In this document: piece after piece, positions 22,728-34,539 of the stretch
Numbering within the stretch: position 1 is the stretch's first letter
Layout of the letters: each line of letters begins with the position of its first letter
DNA from: Lycorma delicatula
Lineage: Eukaryota > Arthropoda > Insecta > Hemiptera > Fulgoridae
NCBI RefSeq assembly: GCF_047948215.1
Contig: NC_134462.1
Coordinates: 116,556,437 to 116,620,436, forward strand
Direction of reading: 5' to 3'
DNA: 64,000 nt
Notes under the pieces: generated by a model
Told to the model about the DNA's origin: nothing
The model's input: the letters and a program-made list of their open reading frames with translations, nothing else
Databases searched by the model: none
Position numbers and translations under genes: made by a program

Positions 22728-23986
22728 TACGTCTGTAGCAACTATTGATTGTGATAAACGAAACGAAATGAAGCACGTTCAATCACAACTCAACAACTGA
22801 CATCTTGGTTTATTACTTAGCAACGCCCAACGAACTCACACGGCAGCCAACCTAACACGAAAGAACAGAATGCACCACATAATTCTAAATTGTACTGCAC
22901 ACCGACTTTCCAAACGGTCTACATACAGATATAAATACAAAATAAAAGTGCTTAGATTGTAAAAATAAAGAAACCGCCCTTCTTTTCTCTGTGTTAAAAG
23001 ATATTTTGATTTTATACCTGTGTTTTCTCAATATCCTTTGCCAATACAGATGATCTGAGACCAACGGTAAAAGATAAAAAGAGTAGAACTGATTTTTTTT
23101 CACTGAATATTAAAATATGTTAAGTTATTAAAGGTAGCCATTATTACGAGAAAATACATCTATACATTTCCTGCATTCTTATCACATTTTCATTTTATTT
23201 TTAAATTTCAATTTTCGTGGAAATCCATACACTGTTTTTCATTATTATAAACATTTTTTATAAGCTTATTGAAAAAAATTTATCCTTATTTTCTTTTTTA
23301 AATCCATTATTTTTAAAATCAATCATAATCTTTACTGAGATTCCCATTATTTTTAACTGAACATATAAATGGTAAACAGTTGGTTAAAAGACGTCAAATT
23401 TGACGTCGACAATGACAAATTTAGGCAGTTAAATGAACACATATTTTAAAATGATTTTTATTTGATTCCCAAAAATCCTGTCAAATTATATTCTAAAATG
23501 GTAAACGATTTTTTTTATTTTATTGAAGAAAAAACTAATGAAATTACATTAGAAAAATATTACAGAAAAGTGATTGAAGAGAAGATAAAACAACATCACT
23601 TCTGATTTCTTTTTTTATAAAAATTCAGAAGACGTTATTAAAGCACAAACTAATAGGCAACATTCGTATTATTCATCTAGTATTTAGCCAGAAATAATTA
23701 AAAGTTTTTGGGCTAAAATGGATATACTACAAGGCACAAAATCTATCCTTGTAAAAGAATCAAACTTTTGTTTTTTTTTAATTTATAAATTTTACTTACA
23801 ATTCTTACAAAGTTCTTCAGAAGGATTTATTCCCAACCTCTCCCAAAAAACGTTGTTTTTATTACAGGTTGTATATATAGATCGTTAAGTATATGACTCA
23901 TCAATTGTAATTACAAAATGATGCTTTGATAAAATAGCATGCAAGGTGTTGTAGTACCAACAACAACGTCCATTTATTGAACTTTT

Positions 23987-23990
<4 letters not shown>
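22728..23990. other. AT-rich intergenic DNA
   Basis: No gene was recognised. The 72-codon minus-strand stretch at 22885-23103 has no motif. There is an 18-base perfect palindrome GACGTCAAATTTGACGTC at 23390-23407. Confidence 0.5.
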
Positions 23991-24028
<38 letters not shown>

Positions 24029-24045
24029 AACATATATATATATGT
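23991..24045. repeat. (CA)n and (TA)n compound microsatellite
   Basis: A run of CA dinucleotides (about 23995-24023) is followed by CGCACAAACATATATATATATG. Confidence 0.95.
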
Positions 24046-24530
24046 ATTATACTTCCTTTCAAGTGACCATTACAGGAACGATCAATTTTGAAAAGTGAAG
24101 TGCGCGTAATAATAATAGTAATACTGATAGCATTCGTATAATAATAATAATAGTCGAAGTAATTCAGGACCCCTATTGAAGGGGAAACTAATGGGCTGTG
24201 AGGGTAATTGGGTTATTGTGGGCTTCAAGAAGTCAGGTGCAGACCGAGAGAGACAAGGGCCAGTTGAGTGAATTTTGGAAAAGATCTCGACTCGACTGAT
24301 GTGTGTATGTATGTGTGAATGTGAGTGAAAAGGGTAGCTAGTAGGGCAAAAAAGAGAAGAAAACATAGTTTATATATATATATATATATACATACAAAAA
24401 AAGAAGAAAGAGACAGAAAAGAAGGAAGATGGATAAAGAGAAAGAAAGATTTGGTGGAGGGTGTAACCTAGAAAGTAAAAAGTAAATGGGTAGATGGGGA
24501 TGAATTGAAGAGAAAAAAAGGACGGTTAAA
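24046..24530. repeat. Microsatellite-rich and purine-rich tract
   Basis: Contains ATA-trinucleotide runs (about 24105-24155), GT-rich sequence (24298-24330), a TA run (24370-24392) and then about 135 bases that are almost all A and G (24393-24530). Open stretches on both strands here follow from the biased composition, not from coding. Confidence 0.7.
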
Positions 24531-25417
24531 CCTATTGCTGCATCATGCGCTTTTGTTGTCCACTACTTCAAATTCCAATTCTCCAAACAATCTTACAAAT
24601 ACACACATGCACAAACAAACACGCGCGTATACATATACATACAAGCTCACACGGAATAAGATTTTTCAAGAGGTCACTTGCCTCTTTCAAGTACAGCATA
24701 CAACAAAACTGCCATCGTTAACATCAGTCATAATGTTCAATTCATATTTCCTATTGTAACGCATCATCAATTTATTTATTTTCCATTTACGGAATCCTAT
24801 CAAACTGTAAGCTATAACAATGTGCATAACCTCAATTTCAATAATTTGATATTATAAGACCTATTTCTGGCTGATTTTTATTGAATGAAGTTTTTGAACA
24901 CACACACACATACAAAGAGAGAGAACTTAAATAAAAAGGTAATTAATTATAAACTATAATTAAAACTTAGTGTAAACGATAAAAGCATGCTTTAATTGGT
25001 ATGATAACAATATAAGGATATTTATGGCAATAAATAATAAAGAATTCCCCGAAATCCACTCAAACGAATAGCAGTTGTGTTCTAAATTGACAATTTTCTT
25101 CAAGTTGTAAAACCAAAAGTTCTGAAATCTAACAAAAATGGGTTTGAAAAGAGAATTTGATAAGATAATTTCGGAAAAATTGAACACAAGATTTCACTGC
25201 ATTTTTTATTAAACATTTTGCTATCATTTATATGTCTTAATTATGAGAAATTTAAGTGACAGAAATTAATTCTTTTGTTTTTTTTTGATTCCATTCTTTT
25301 TTAATCTGTCTTTTACAGTTAAATTTATCATCATCGCCGTATTAAAATATGTTTTACTGTGTATACAGAAATATACAATATTACCGATACCTATAAAGCG
25401 ACTTGTTTTATTTTTTT
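24531..25417. other. AT-rich intergenic DNA with CA-rich patches
   Basis: CA/TA-rich patches lie at about 24600-24655 and 24898-24920. The open stretch 24505-24759 is composition-driven and carries no domain. Confidence 0.5.
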
Positions 25418-25566
25418 AACCTTCGGGACTACCGTTAGATATTGCTTCAGATGACGAAATGAATGATTTTTAGCGAGTGTGAAAATCCCATGCCTGACCG
25501 GTATTCTAACCCGGGATCTCCGGATGAAAGGCCAAGATGCTACCCACTCGCAACTACGACGCAATA
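25418..25566 (-). mobile_element. SINE B (tRNA-Glu-like head), minus strand
   Basis: The reverse complement has a tRNA-like head, GGCCTTTCATCCGGAG followed by a box-B-like GGGTTAGAATACCGGTCAGG. It passes through a short AAATCATTCATTTCGTCATC segment to a tail reading TCTGAAGCAATATCTAACGG. The segment CTTTCAT sits where an anticodon loop with TTC would be, pointing to tRNA-Glu ancestry. The tail is the same module as in SINE A. Confidence 0.75.
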
Positions 25567-26689
25567 AAGCAACGTGTCCCGAATTTCTGACTGACCGATT
25601 CATCAACGCCCAGAAAAAAATAACGAAGATAAATTGATGAAAATTTATATACATGTTGTAATGGTGTAAGTGAACACTAAGAAAGGTATTTTTAATAATC
25701 CGAGTTTAAAGGGTTAAAATGGAGTAACAATAAAATTTATTTTTTATTTTTTAATTTCTCAGTAAAAAATGAAGATGATATTAACATGATTTTTGTGTTA
25801 TAATCGTTATGTAAATATCTAAAAACTAATTTCTAATTTTTTTTGAAATTCGAACTTGACAGGGTTGAAGACGGTAAATTAATTTGATTAATGATTGCAA
25901 ATTTTCATCGTTTGTTACTATAATAAATGACATATTCATTAGACTGGGGCTTTCAAATATTATTCGGATAAATATATAAAACCAATTTTCGGGTTCTAAA
26001 TCATCAATATTTTATTTAATTATATGCACGGTCCGGTTTCCTTTTCTACTAGTAATCGTCAGTATTGTTTTATCTTCATTTATTTTTCTTAATACTTCTA
26101 CATTACTTACTCTGTTCACCTTTTACATTCTCATAACTGTAGTGTTCTACAGGCGGCTATAATGATGGCAGATGTAAATACTAGAATACCTACAAAAAAT
26201 GTACATTTGGTCGTTTACAACATCTCAGTGAATTTATTATTACCGTACTACGGTTACCAGAATTAGTTAAAATTTTGGTAATATGTTAATTAATATTTAC
26301 AAAGAACCGATTCATAATAAAAAAAGTAAATTCGTATGATTATAAAAGAAATTTGTGCAAGAAATTTAATGGAAGTAACGGTTATACAAAACTTAAATTA
26401 TAGAGCTTCCCTCCTGCATAACTGCAAAACTGATGTTTTTTTAAATAATTTATTTGTAGAATTTTTTTACCAAAGGAAAATCTTTTCCGCTTGACAGAAA
26501 TCGCTGAAATTTCTACGTTGTATTTTTAATTGGATATTCACAACCATTAAAATATTTTATGATAATATTTTGAAAAAGCCGGTAATTTCATGAAAAATTT
26601 CTAATTTTTTTTTTTTTTTTAATTATCATAATTTAAGAATATTTTGTAAAAAATAAATAATTAAATTTTTGTCTTAACAGAAAGAATAT
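25567..26689. other. AT-rich intergenic DNA, nothing recognised
   Basis: No domain or repeat identified. Confidence 0.5.
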
Positions 26690-27030
26690 TAAAACTACTG
26701 GGACAAAAATCCAAATGAATCCAAAAGGGCTAAATAAACAACTTTTGAAAATTTTTTTAAATTAAAAAGTCAAACAGGATGTATAAAGCAGATGAAAATG
26801 TAAATTAAAAAAATTAAGGATAAAATAGCAGAACCGGTAGGGTAGAATAATGTTTAAAGAAATAATTTATAATCCAAAAGTTCTTATGAATGAAGAAAGA
26901 AACAATACTACAAGAAAATGAACCGAAGAAGAAAAAGGGTGGACTACAAAAATATGAAGGAAAGTCTGAAAAGAAACAAAAAAGAAATGATATTGGTGTG
27001 GTTCCTAGCAGGCAGCTTTGAGATGAAAAA
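26690..27030 (+). pseudogene. Possible degenerate LINE 3' end
   Basis: A Lys/Glu/Arg-rich stretch (NEERNNTTRK, then EEEKGWTTKI) followed by GTGTGGTTCCTAGCAGGCAG resembles, in order, the basic C-terminus and the GTGGTCCCATGTTGGC 3' UTR of the LINE at 1-1312. Stops are frequent and the match is weak. Chance similarity of AG-rich sequence is possible. Confidence 0.3.
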
Positions 27031-27599
27031 GAGAAGTAATTTTGTTCTCAATATCTGTTAGTTTTTCTAATATATGTTAATATCAATTATCAAATTATTA
27101 ATGGATTTTCCGAAAATATTCCTTAAAATAAACACAGATAACACAAGAAAGAGAAGTTTAAAATTATCGAAGGCAAAAAACTAAATTTTTTTGTTTGAGC
27201 GATGAGAAATTTATCGTAAAATAAATCACCTTCAGATGAAAACACTTGCACGTGTATGTGCGTACACATACACATAACTAATATTGATTATTAATAAATA
27301 ATATGAATTTTATTATTACATGACATAATCATAAAAAAGAAACGTTTATATAATTCCTAATAAAATATCCCCAAAATAAAATAAACTAAATTAAATGAAA
27401 AATAGAATGACGTTAAAAAATTAATAATTAAAAAATAATAAATCGTACGAATAATAATATTTAAACAAAATATGCATTCATTAAAACAGTAAAAAAAAGT
27501 AATAACAAAAATATACGATTTCAAACGAATTAAAAAATAAAAATGAACAAAAAAAGTTATTTCCATTAGTCTAACAAAATATGAAACCATTAGAAGGTC

Positions 27600-27840
27600 T
27601 GTCCCGATTCGTGAATTCATTGCGTGCCTCTGATTGGTCAATTAACTGATAGCAAAATGGGTGGATATAGAAGCGGGGTAGCAAAGTTTGCAGGAAAAGC
27701 AATTACAACCGAAATATGAGATGCTGCCTCTCCATGCCGAACAAGTGTCATGTTGCAAATCAATTTCTCCGAGTTTTACGAATAATTTATTCCAGTAAAT
27801 GAAAATATAATATTTTATTAAGGTATCGTAAAGCATTTTA
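27600..27840. other. GC-richer block of unknown origin
   Basis: The block stands out from its flanks. Minus-strand codons 27836-27642 give a Cys-rich 64-residue stretch (FGCNCFSCKLCYPA) without a recognised domain. This could be a fragment of an unclassified repeat. No second copy is present here. Sequences on either side (27031-27599, 27841-29240) are AT-rich with no gene recognised. Confidence 0.35.
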
Positions 27841-29776
27841 ATAACAATTTTAAATAAATGTTAAAAGGGCAGTATAAAATAATTAATTAAACATTTAATT
27901 AGAATATTACATAAGCAATTAAAGCCCTATTATATTCTAAAGCATTACCTAATAATTATTATAATAGAGAAATTGATAAAACTTAAAAATTATCTTACTT
28001 AATTTTTTAAAGTTAATTTACTTTAAACTTAAAATATTAATTTTTTTAAAATAAAGTTCACACTGGTCTGAACGATGCCATTAATTCAAATCAATCGACT
28101 TAAAATCTATTTCTAACACAATACAGAATAATTCTCCTAATATTTTCATCTATCGTTTATTTTTATATTATTTTATTATATTTCATACTTTAAAATTATA
28201 AATGATAAAAAGGTCGGTAGTTTGATCTAAACATCATCGAAATATCACGTTCACAAAAAATTGAAGATTTTAAAATTCGTCCACCTTGTAGCTTGACATT
28301 CATTATATTACAGATATTGGTCCAACCGTATAATTTATTTTTATTAATTCGCTAATATAATTGGGTATCATCATCCTCTGAGGGTAACAGATATAAGTGA
28401 TTCAAACTTGTGACAACAGATTTAAACAAATTACATACTCGACGTTCAAAAATAATTTATTACTTAACATTCCTTTGTCGTTTGTTAACAGAATTTATAA
28501 AGACGCTTAAGCGGTAAATGAGATCTTTTTTAGTCGGAAAACGAACGATAACTCTATTTATTGCACCCAAAACTATCTAAAAAATTAATATAACGCTAAA
28601 GGTGGAATCAAGCAATTTTAATCTGTGATATTAAATAAACTTTGGAAATCGTAATTTTAAACTAAATTTTACACACCTTTTTAAAGGACATAAAAAAGAT
28701 TCCAAATATCTTCTTACGTATGAGAGGTAACATTTTAAAAAGATGATCTAAAATTAGTATTTTAGTTTTATTATTTAAAACCTACAGGTTTTTTTCAGAA
28801 GACTCATTGTAAATGTAATTATGGTAATCCATTAAAATCGGGAGCCCTTAAAATGGTAAGATTATGCATTTCTCAAAACCAAAAAGAAATTATTTCTGCC
28901 GAAAAAGAATCAAAAGTAATGTAGTGTACAAAGAAGTACAAAGATCAGTGGCTGAAATGCACTGGAGTAAATTACTAAGTATAAACAAAAATCAAACCTA
29001 AAATATTCTCCTTTGTACCTATTATATATTATTCCATGTACTATTGCCAAATCTAAATTACATTACAATGAGCAACAATTACGATTTAAATTTTTATTAC
29101 CAAATGTTTACTGATTATCGTCGTGTAAGGGAGTGAATGCATCGTATATCACAAATAAAATATTGCACTGAATCTGTTTAGACGCAGGGTTTTAAATAAA
29201 GAACTTTAAAATTTATTTTAAAGGACTTTTAATTTTAAAAACTCCTTTGGACAGCTGCTCACAGCTCCGTACGGCTCACTGGGCTCCATCCACGTTAAAG
29301 CAAAGCTTTACTATACGCTGGCTCCTATTAGAATAATCAGTCTATTGTCATCCTTCGTAGACCCAACTTGTGTTTGTTATGAATGTACTTAATTATTATA
29401 ACAATGTTAAATATATAATTTACAAGTTCTATATTATAATAAAAATAATTTATATTGTAAATGAATTAGACGTTTATTTATTTTTATGAACCGGCGAACA
29501 ATAAAATATTTAGAATAATTAACCCTAACCGAGGTATTGAACCAAGGTGTCAGTCATATTATTCGACAGAATGATTAACTATTCTTTATTTAAAATGATT
29601 TTGTTATCTGTTTTATAAACTACTGAAATTAAGGACAAATAAAATCATGATATCGTAACAGAAACAGACGAATCTCTCTTGCAAAATCCTTTTCTTTTTT
29701 TTGCTTGATGAAATTTACTACAGAAACTCGAAGCTTGTGCGTAGGAATATGAAATATAATTTTTGTACCGTTTGAA
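27841..29776. other. AT-rich intergenic DNA with one GC-richer patch
   Basis: The patch at 29245-29370 (CAGCTGCTCACAGCTCCG and onward) has a different composition but no open frame and no partner in the window. The rest shows nothing recognisable. Confidence 0.4.
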
Positions 29777-29850
29777 AAATGCCATGCCTGACCGGGATTC
29801 GAACCCGAGGTCTCCCAGATGAAAGGCCGAGACGCTATCGCTCCCGTATA
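29777..29850 (-). mobile_element. SINE B head, tail missing
   Basis: The reverse complement reads GGCCTTTCATCTGGGAG, then GGGTTCGAATCCCGGTCAGG and CATGGCATTTT. This is the best-preserved box B of the three SINE B copies. The sequence beyond the head does not match the shared tail, so the copy is truncated or belongs to a variant. Confidence 0.7.
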
Positions 29851-31493
29851 AGATGAAGGTTTTGATTGTTTACAGAAATTAACCGACAAAATTCAGAAAT
29901 ATAATAAATTATAATTACGTTATAGAATATCGCTAGAAATTTTATTCATCTGTACATCAAATTTTACTTTAGTATAATGTTTTTTTACATAAAATCACCG
30001 AGTATCTTAATTATTTAATATCTGGATAAAATAAACTATAGTTAAGTAAAATGAACTGCATTTAAATGTAAATAGTATAACCGATTCCTCGGATTTATAT
30101 GTTACAAAATATCTGGAAGGAAAAGTTTATAATAGATAAAAATTTGTAATGGCTATTATTGGTATTGATCTCTTAAATTTTTCAGATAAAATTACAACGA
30201 TTTTAATAAAAATATCACTTTTACAACCTTTATCTACAAATAGATAGTAAGATATTTTATATTATTAAATAATATATTTTTTAATACTATTATTATATAA
30301 TAAATATATTAAATAAAATATTTGACAGCAGTGATAAGTTTGAAGAAAATTTAGCTACAATGTAATAAGCTATGAAATGCTGATGAGGTGAATCACTGTT
30401 GCTTATCATTTTTTTTACTTATACGTATAAAAAAATTTCAAAGTAGAAATAAAATTAATTTTTTTCTTTAATTAAAAATAAAAAAGAAGGAATACTAAAA
30501 GGCATACGCGTCACTGACTGAAAAACATTTTAAAATAAAAATAATCTTAAAAAACGGTTACATGTGTAAACGAGAGAAAAAATTAGATCGTAAATAATAA
30601 AATAAATTCTGTTTCATTTAAAATTTCAGATTTTATATTATGTGATCTTTAAAACACTTCTGGTGTACCTGAGCTTTAGCGCCACGATTTTTTCAGATTT
30701 TTTAGTAAAACCATCTAATTAACCGACTGTATTATATAATAAACATAGATTTAAACTATAGATCAATAATTTTAATAAGAATAACCAATATTAAATTTCG
30801 GTATTTAAAAACTTCAATATGTAATTGACACCTTTGCTAAAGTGACAAAACGATTTTCATATGTTTTATTCTCTTATTAACTTTATAAAAAATCCAAACA
30901 TTTCATTAAAAAATATTACATACTCGTGTAATCGAAAAAATAAATTTCTCAAATTAATAACTAATTTACAAATAAATAAACAAACAAATTTTTTAAAAAA
31001 TTGTGAACTTATTTAGAGGTTTATCAGTCTTTTACTTTTATTATTTCCAGGGTGCGCCTATTTTTTCAGGTATTAAATAAATAAATAATCAAACAATAGT
31101 AATAAAATGCGTGAAAGGTCAGATTTTAAAAATAAATTTATTTTTATTTCAACGTTAATTAAAATTTTCGGATGACTGTGGATAAACATTGTAAGAGGAA
31201 GCAATAAGAATAATAAACCTTACTATAGAAAGATGAATGACGACAACAATAAAAATCACGATGTCAAAGAATACTGCAGAGTAGAAATAAACGTTGCTGT
31301 ACCTTAAACGAGTCCAATAACTGGAAAAATATAAAACCCACTCAAATAATCACATGTTATATAGATTTTTTTTTTCAGTTTCTTCAAACAATTGACTAGG
31401 TTAAAATATAATTTAATTTTTATTTAACTACTACTTTAAAAATAATTTTTTGATGAAAATTAACCATAAAAGAATATAAAAATATAGTTTTCC

Positions 31494-31525
<32 letters not shown>

Positions 31526-31589
31526 TTTAAATTAAGAATGGATGTTAATTAATAGCTGAATTATTAATAGATGAATGATTCCCTGGCAA
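29851..31589. other. AT-rich intergenic DNA
   Basis: No gene or classified repeat was recognised. A (TA)n run lies at about 31495-31520. Confidence 0.5.
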
Positions 31590-31900
31590 AAGAAAGGTTC
31601 AAATAAACTGAGATGAGAACAAGCAACCAAGTATTGTTAGTTTAAGATATGGTAGAGTTACCATAGCCTTTACCGAGTGAGGTATGTAATTCTGACCCGC
31701 TTCGGCAACCCTAAATATTTCAGTGCCAAGAGCAGAGGTCCAGAAAACTAAAAGAGGGGTGGGATGAGATTGCGAGGGGTAGAAATTCAGTGACCAATCC
31801 GGTGCTCTCAAATCCATTTAAGTGTATTGCTGATCAAGACGCGACAGTACAAACTCTCTATCCATTATACGACTGGCAAAACCACAATAATACTGTTGGT
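31590..31900. other. GC-richer block of unknown origin
   Basis: Composition differs sharply from the flanks. The minus strand is open from 31817 to 31599 (72 codons, starting MDLRAPDWSLNFYPSQ) without a known domain. It may be an exon or a fragment of an unrecognised repeat. Nothing in the window decides between these. Confidence 0.3.
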
Positions 31901-32179
31901 CGTTATTCATAACTTCTATACGCAGAATTATATAAAGATTATGCGACTTTTGTATTTAGTTGATTACGGTTTAGTGGTTTAGAATAGTATTAAAATCCTT
32001 TTCTGTAAAATAAATCTTGTAAAGTTTATATATTTTGTTATAATTGTAATATTTATTTAAAAAAATAAAACTAAATAAAATTTCATGAACTACAAGTACT
32101 CATAAAGTACAGCAATTTTGTATGCAATATATAACGTAAAAGATTTCATTCCTTTATAACGAGTGGTTCTTATATTAGT

Positions 32180-32335
32180 ATTAAAAAATGAAAAAGGCTG
32201 AAAACAGAGTAATACTTTGCTGGGATTGGTTATTTATTTTTATATAATGGAAAAATAATAATAGATGAAAATAAACCAAAAAAACTTTTAAAAAATTCAA
32301 AAAATCGATATTTTTAAACTCTGATCGGCTCCTCC
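32180..32335 (+). repeat. Repeat family X, copy 1, left part
   Basis: Matches the left part of 59510-60350, with shared landmarks GCTGGGATTGGTTATTT, TGGAAAAATAA and AAAAATCGAT in the same order. Copy 1 is split from its right part (33840-34292) by an R1-like element. Confidence 0.6.
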
Positions 32336-32339
32336 ACCG

Positions 32340-33838
32340 ACAGTGTCACCACAAAAGTATTTTTCTGGGTCACGTGCACTACTACTATGCCAAGAAAGGA
32401 ATAAGCCGTGAATGCGTTCACACGTGCTTTTCTCACGCTCCGTATTTTTAAGTTTTTACTAGAATTTGTGTTGTTATTCAGTTGTTTTTCAATTTTCTGT
32501 TGTTTTCTTTTCGTTCGATTTGTTGTTTACTGGATTTTATTTACCGTAACCAAGTACTGTTAGCTTGATTACGCAGTATTGATTTAATCAAAGACAGAGT
32601 TTAGATCTCTGTTAGCATATGACGGTGTTTCAGAAAGCTCTGTGGCTTACGGACTTAGCCGCTGCTGGCAGATAGAAGCCTGGCCAAGTCCTGCTTTTGC
32701 AGACGACTACTCGGGATCTCTTCCAAGAGGACAGCAGCTGTGAAGTCGCCCTTGGGCGGACCGATTACGTTGTGGTCATCGATTCTGCGGCGAGGGGTTG
32801 TGGGGTGGCCTCTGCTATTTGCAGATCCATCCCAAAGATGTTAGAGAATGGACAAGTTCGGCGGGTGTGCTTCTGCGGTCCAAAAGAGCGGGTCGGACAA
32901 GTCTTACGGCGGTCCGTGCCTTCGGATTCGGACCGAGGAGGAGACCAACTCAGCAAGGATATTGCCGAAAAGATGGAGGGTGCTACTACGGCGCTGGCTG
33001 GTAGAGGCGGTAGAAGAGCTCACGTCCTGGTTAAGAACGTGGATGCCTTTATGTAACACAACAAGTTTCTTCGGAAGCTTCGCAAGACGATAGGTGAGTC
33101 AGTTAATATTGAGGTCTTGTCAATGCGGCCGGCTTACGACTCCACTCAGGTGGTTACACTGGCAGTGCGGCCAATCCTGGCCGACAAACTAATTTCTGAT
33201 TGGCGGATTCGGATTCGGGTGGGTGGCCTATCGAGTGGTGTAGCGTACATCCGACGACCTTTGCTTCACATATTGGAATCCAGGATGCAGGACCAAGTTC
33301 TTTTCTGGCGCAGACAGAAGCGGCCAATGATTTATATCTGGCAAGGCTGACCATTTACGCAAGTACCGCCGGCAGGACCCTAGGTGCTTATCCTACTAGT
33401 CACATGGTAATGCGCCCGGGGGTCGGGGATGTAAGATAGCTCCATCGGAATCTGGAACTGCTTCTTCGTAGGAACATCATGGTATCTGTGAGGGACAGCC
33501 TCGTACTAGAGGGAGTAGGAGGCCTAGGTGATCGGTATAGGCCTAACGATGATCGGTTGGGGACTGTCTTGCAGTACCGTTGGGAGAAAGTTAAGGCCTA
33601 GTCCCGGTGGAGGATCCTTTCGGGGGTTTCCCATTAGAGGCAAAGCATAAAGACCGAGTCCCGACTATCTGGCGGGAACTTGTAGGCAACTTTCCGACTC
33701 TGGCGGGAAGAGGTAGTTAGAGACTACCGCACTCCTCGGAGCCGAGTTTATGTTTAGTTGCGGATCCGGCTCCGGGGGCCGGGAAAAAGGCGGACAAAAA
33801 AAAGAATTAAAAAAAAATCAGCTAGAAAAAAAAATTAA
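32340..33838 (+). mobile_element. R1-like LINE with gag fragment and 3' UTR, internally deleted
   Basis: GC-rich island ending in A-rich sequence (33784-33838), consistent with a LINE 3' tail. About 32340-32640 looks like a 5' UTR. Bases 32697-33056 are open (119 codons). Bases 33105-33300 encode VLSMRPAYDSTQVVTLAV, then ADKLISDWRIRIRV, which corresponds to the SLRPAYGGTQ...RIGW-type block before the zinc knuckles of R1-clade gag. No endonuclease or RT is present: the sequence passes into a non-coding GC-rich segment (33440-33780) that looks like the 3' UTR. Several stops and frameshifts are present. It sits inside repeat X copy 1. Confidence 0.6.
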
Positions 33839-33839
33839 A

Positions 33840-34292
33840 TAAAACTATAATTTTTATCAATTTTTGTGTAAGGGGAGAATTTTGGGGCATACGTCTTTTT
33901 TTTAAATTGTATGATAAGCATGCACGCATAGAATGAGCTTAATGTAATGTAGGTTATGTTTCCAAAATTTTGAGAAGATCCACCGCAAGAATATCTATCC
34001 CACGCCTGAAGTTCAGACCCTGAATCAACCCTAAAAAGTTTACCAAAAAATTGTCCCATATATATGCACAAGTGTCTACAAAATTTCATCAAAATCGGTC
34101 TATCCAGTCAAAAGTTATTAAGTTTCAAGCACGTCAGCACACGTACATATATACTTAACGTAGTATGAATATTACCCCCCACTTTTTTTTTTTTAGATCC
34201 CTGTGTCATGAGATATCGAGAAGTGCAAAAAACCCATACACCAATTTTTTACTAATTACTTTCCTTCTTGCAGTGTAGCTCCAGACTTGTGA
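33840..34292 (+). repeat. Repeat family X, copy 1, right part
   Basis: Matches the right part of 59510-60350: ATCGGTCTATCCAGTCAAAA, TCATGAGATATCGAGAAGTG, CAAAAAACCCATACACCAAT, CTTCCTT and AGCTCCAGA. It ends where the poly(T) of the minus-strand I-clade LINE begins. Confidence 0.75.
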
Positions 34293-34539
34293 TTTTTTTT
34301 TTTTTTGGTTGTTTGTGGGCGAAAAACGCTTGGGCGTTATCATCGCCCGGTAGTTATTATTAAAGGGTTAATATAACTCCAAAATAATAAGTTATACAAG
34401 GTGTAAACGTAATATTAATCATATAATAAAAATTTACTAAAACAAGCCAAGAAGACAAAATAAAACCCAAAACTAATATCACAGACAAAGTTGATAAAAT
34501 ATTAAAGATAAAATAATAGAATAAAGAAAGTATAAAAAT

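Noticed and set aside
23991..24045. Telomeric or satellite array
   Set aside because: Only simple CA and TA dinucleotides are present, with no higher-order unit and no TTAGG repeats.
25391..25654. An 87-codon minus-strand frame with an Arg-rich centre
   Set aside because: It results from translation through the tRNA-like head of a SINE B, not a protein gene.
29777..29850. Possible functional tRNA-Glu gene
   Set aside because: Box B is good and an anticodon-like TTC is present, but the acceptor and D-arm sequences do not close a tRNA cloverleaf, and the sequence matches the SINE B head.
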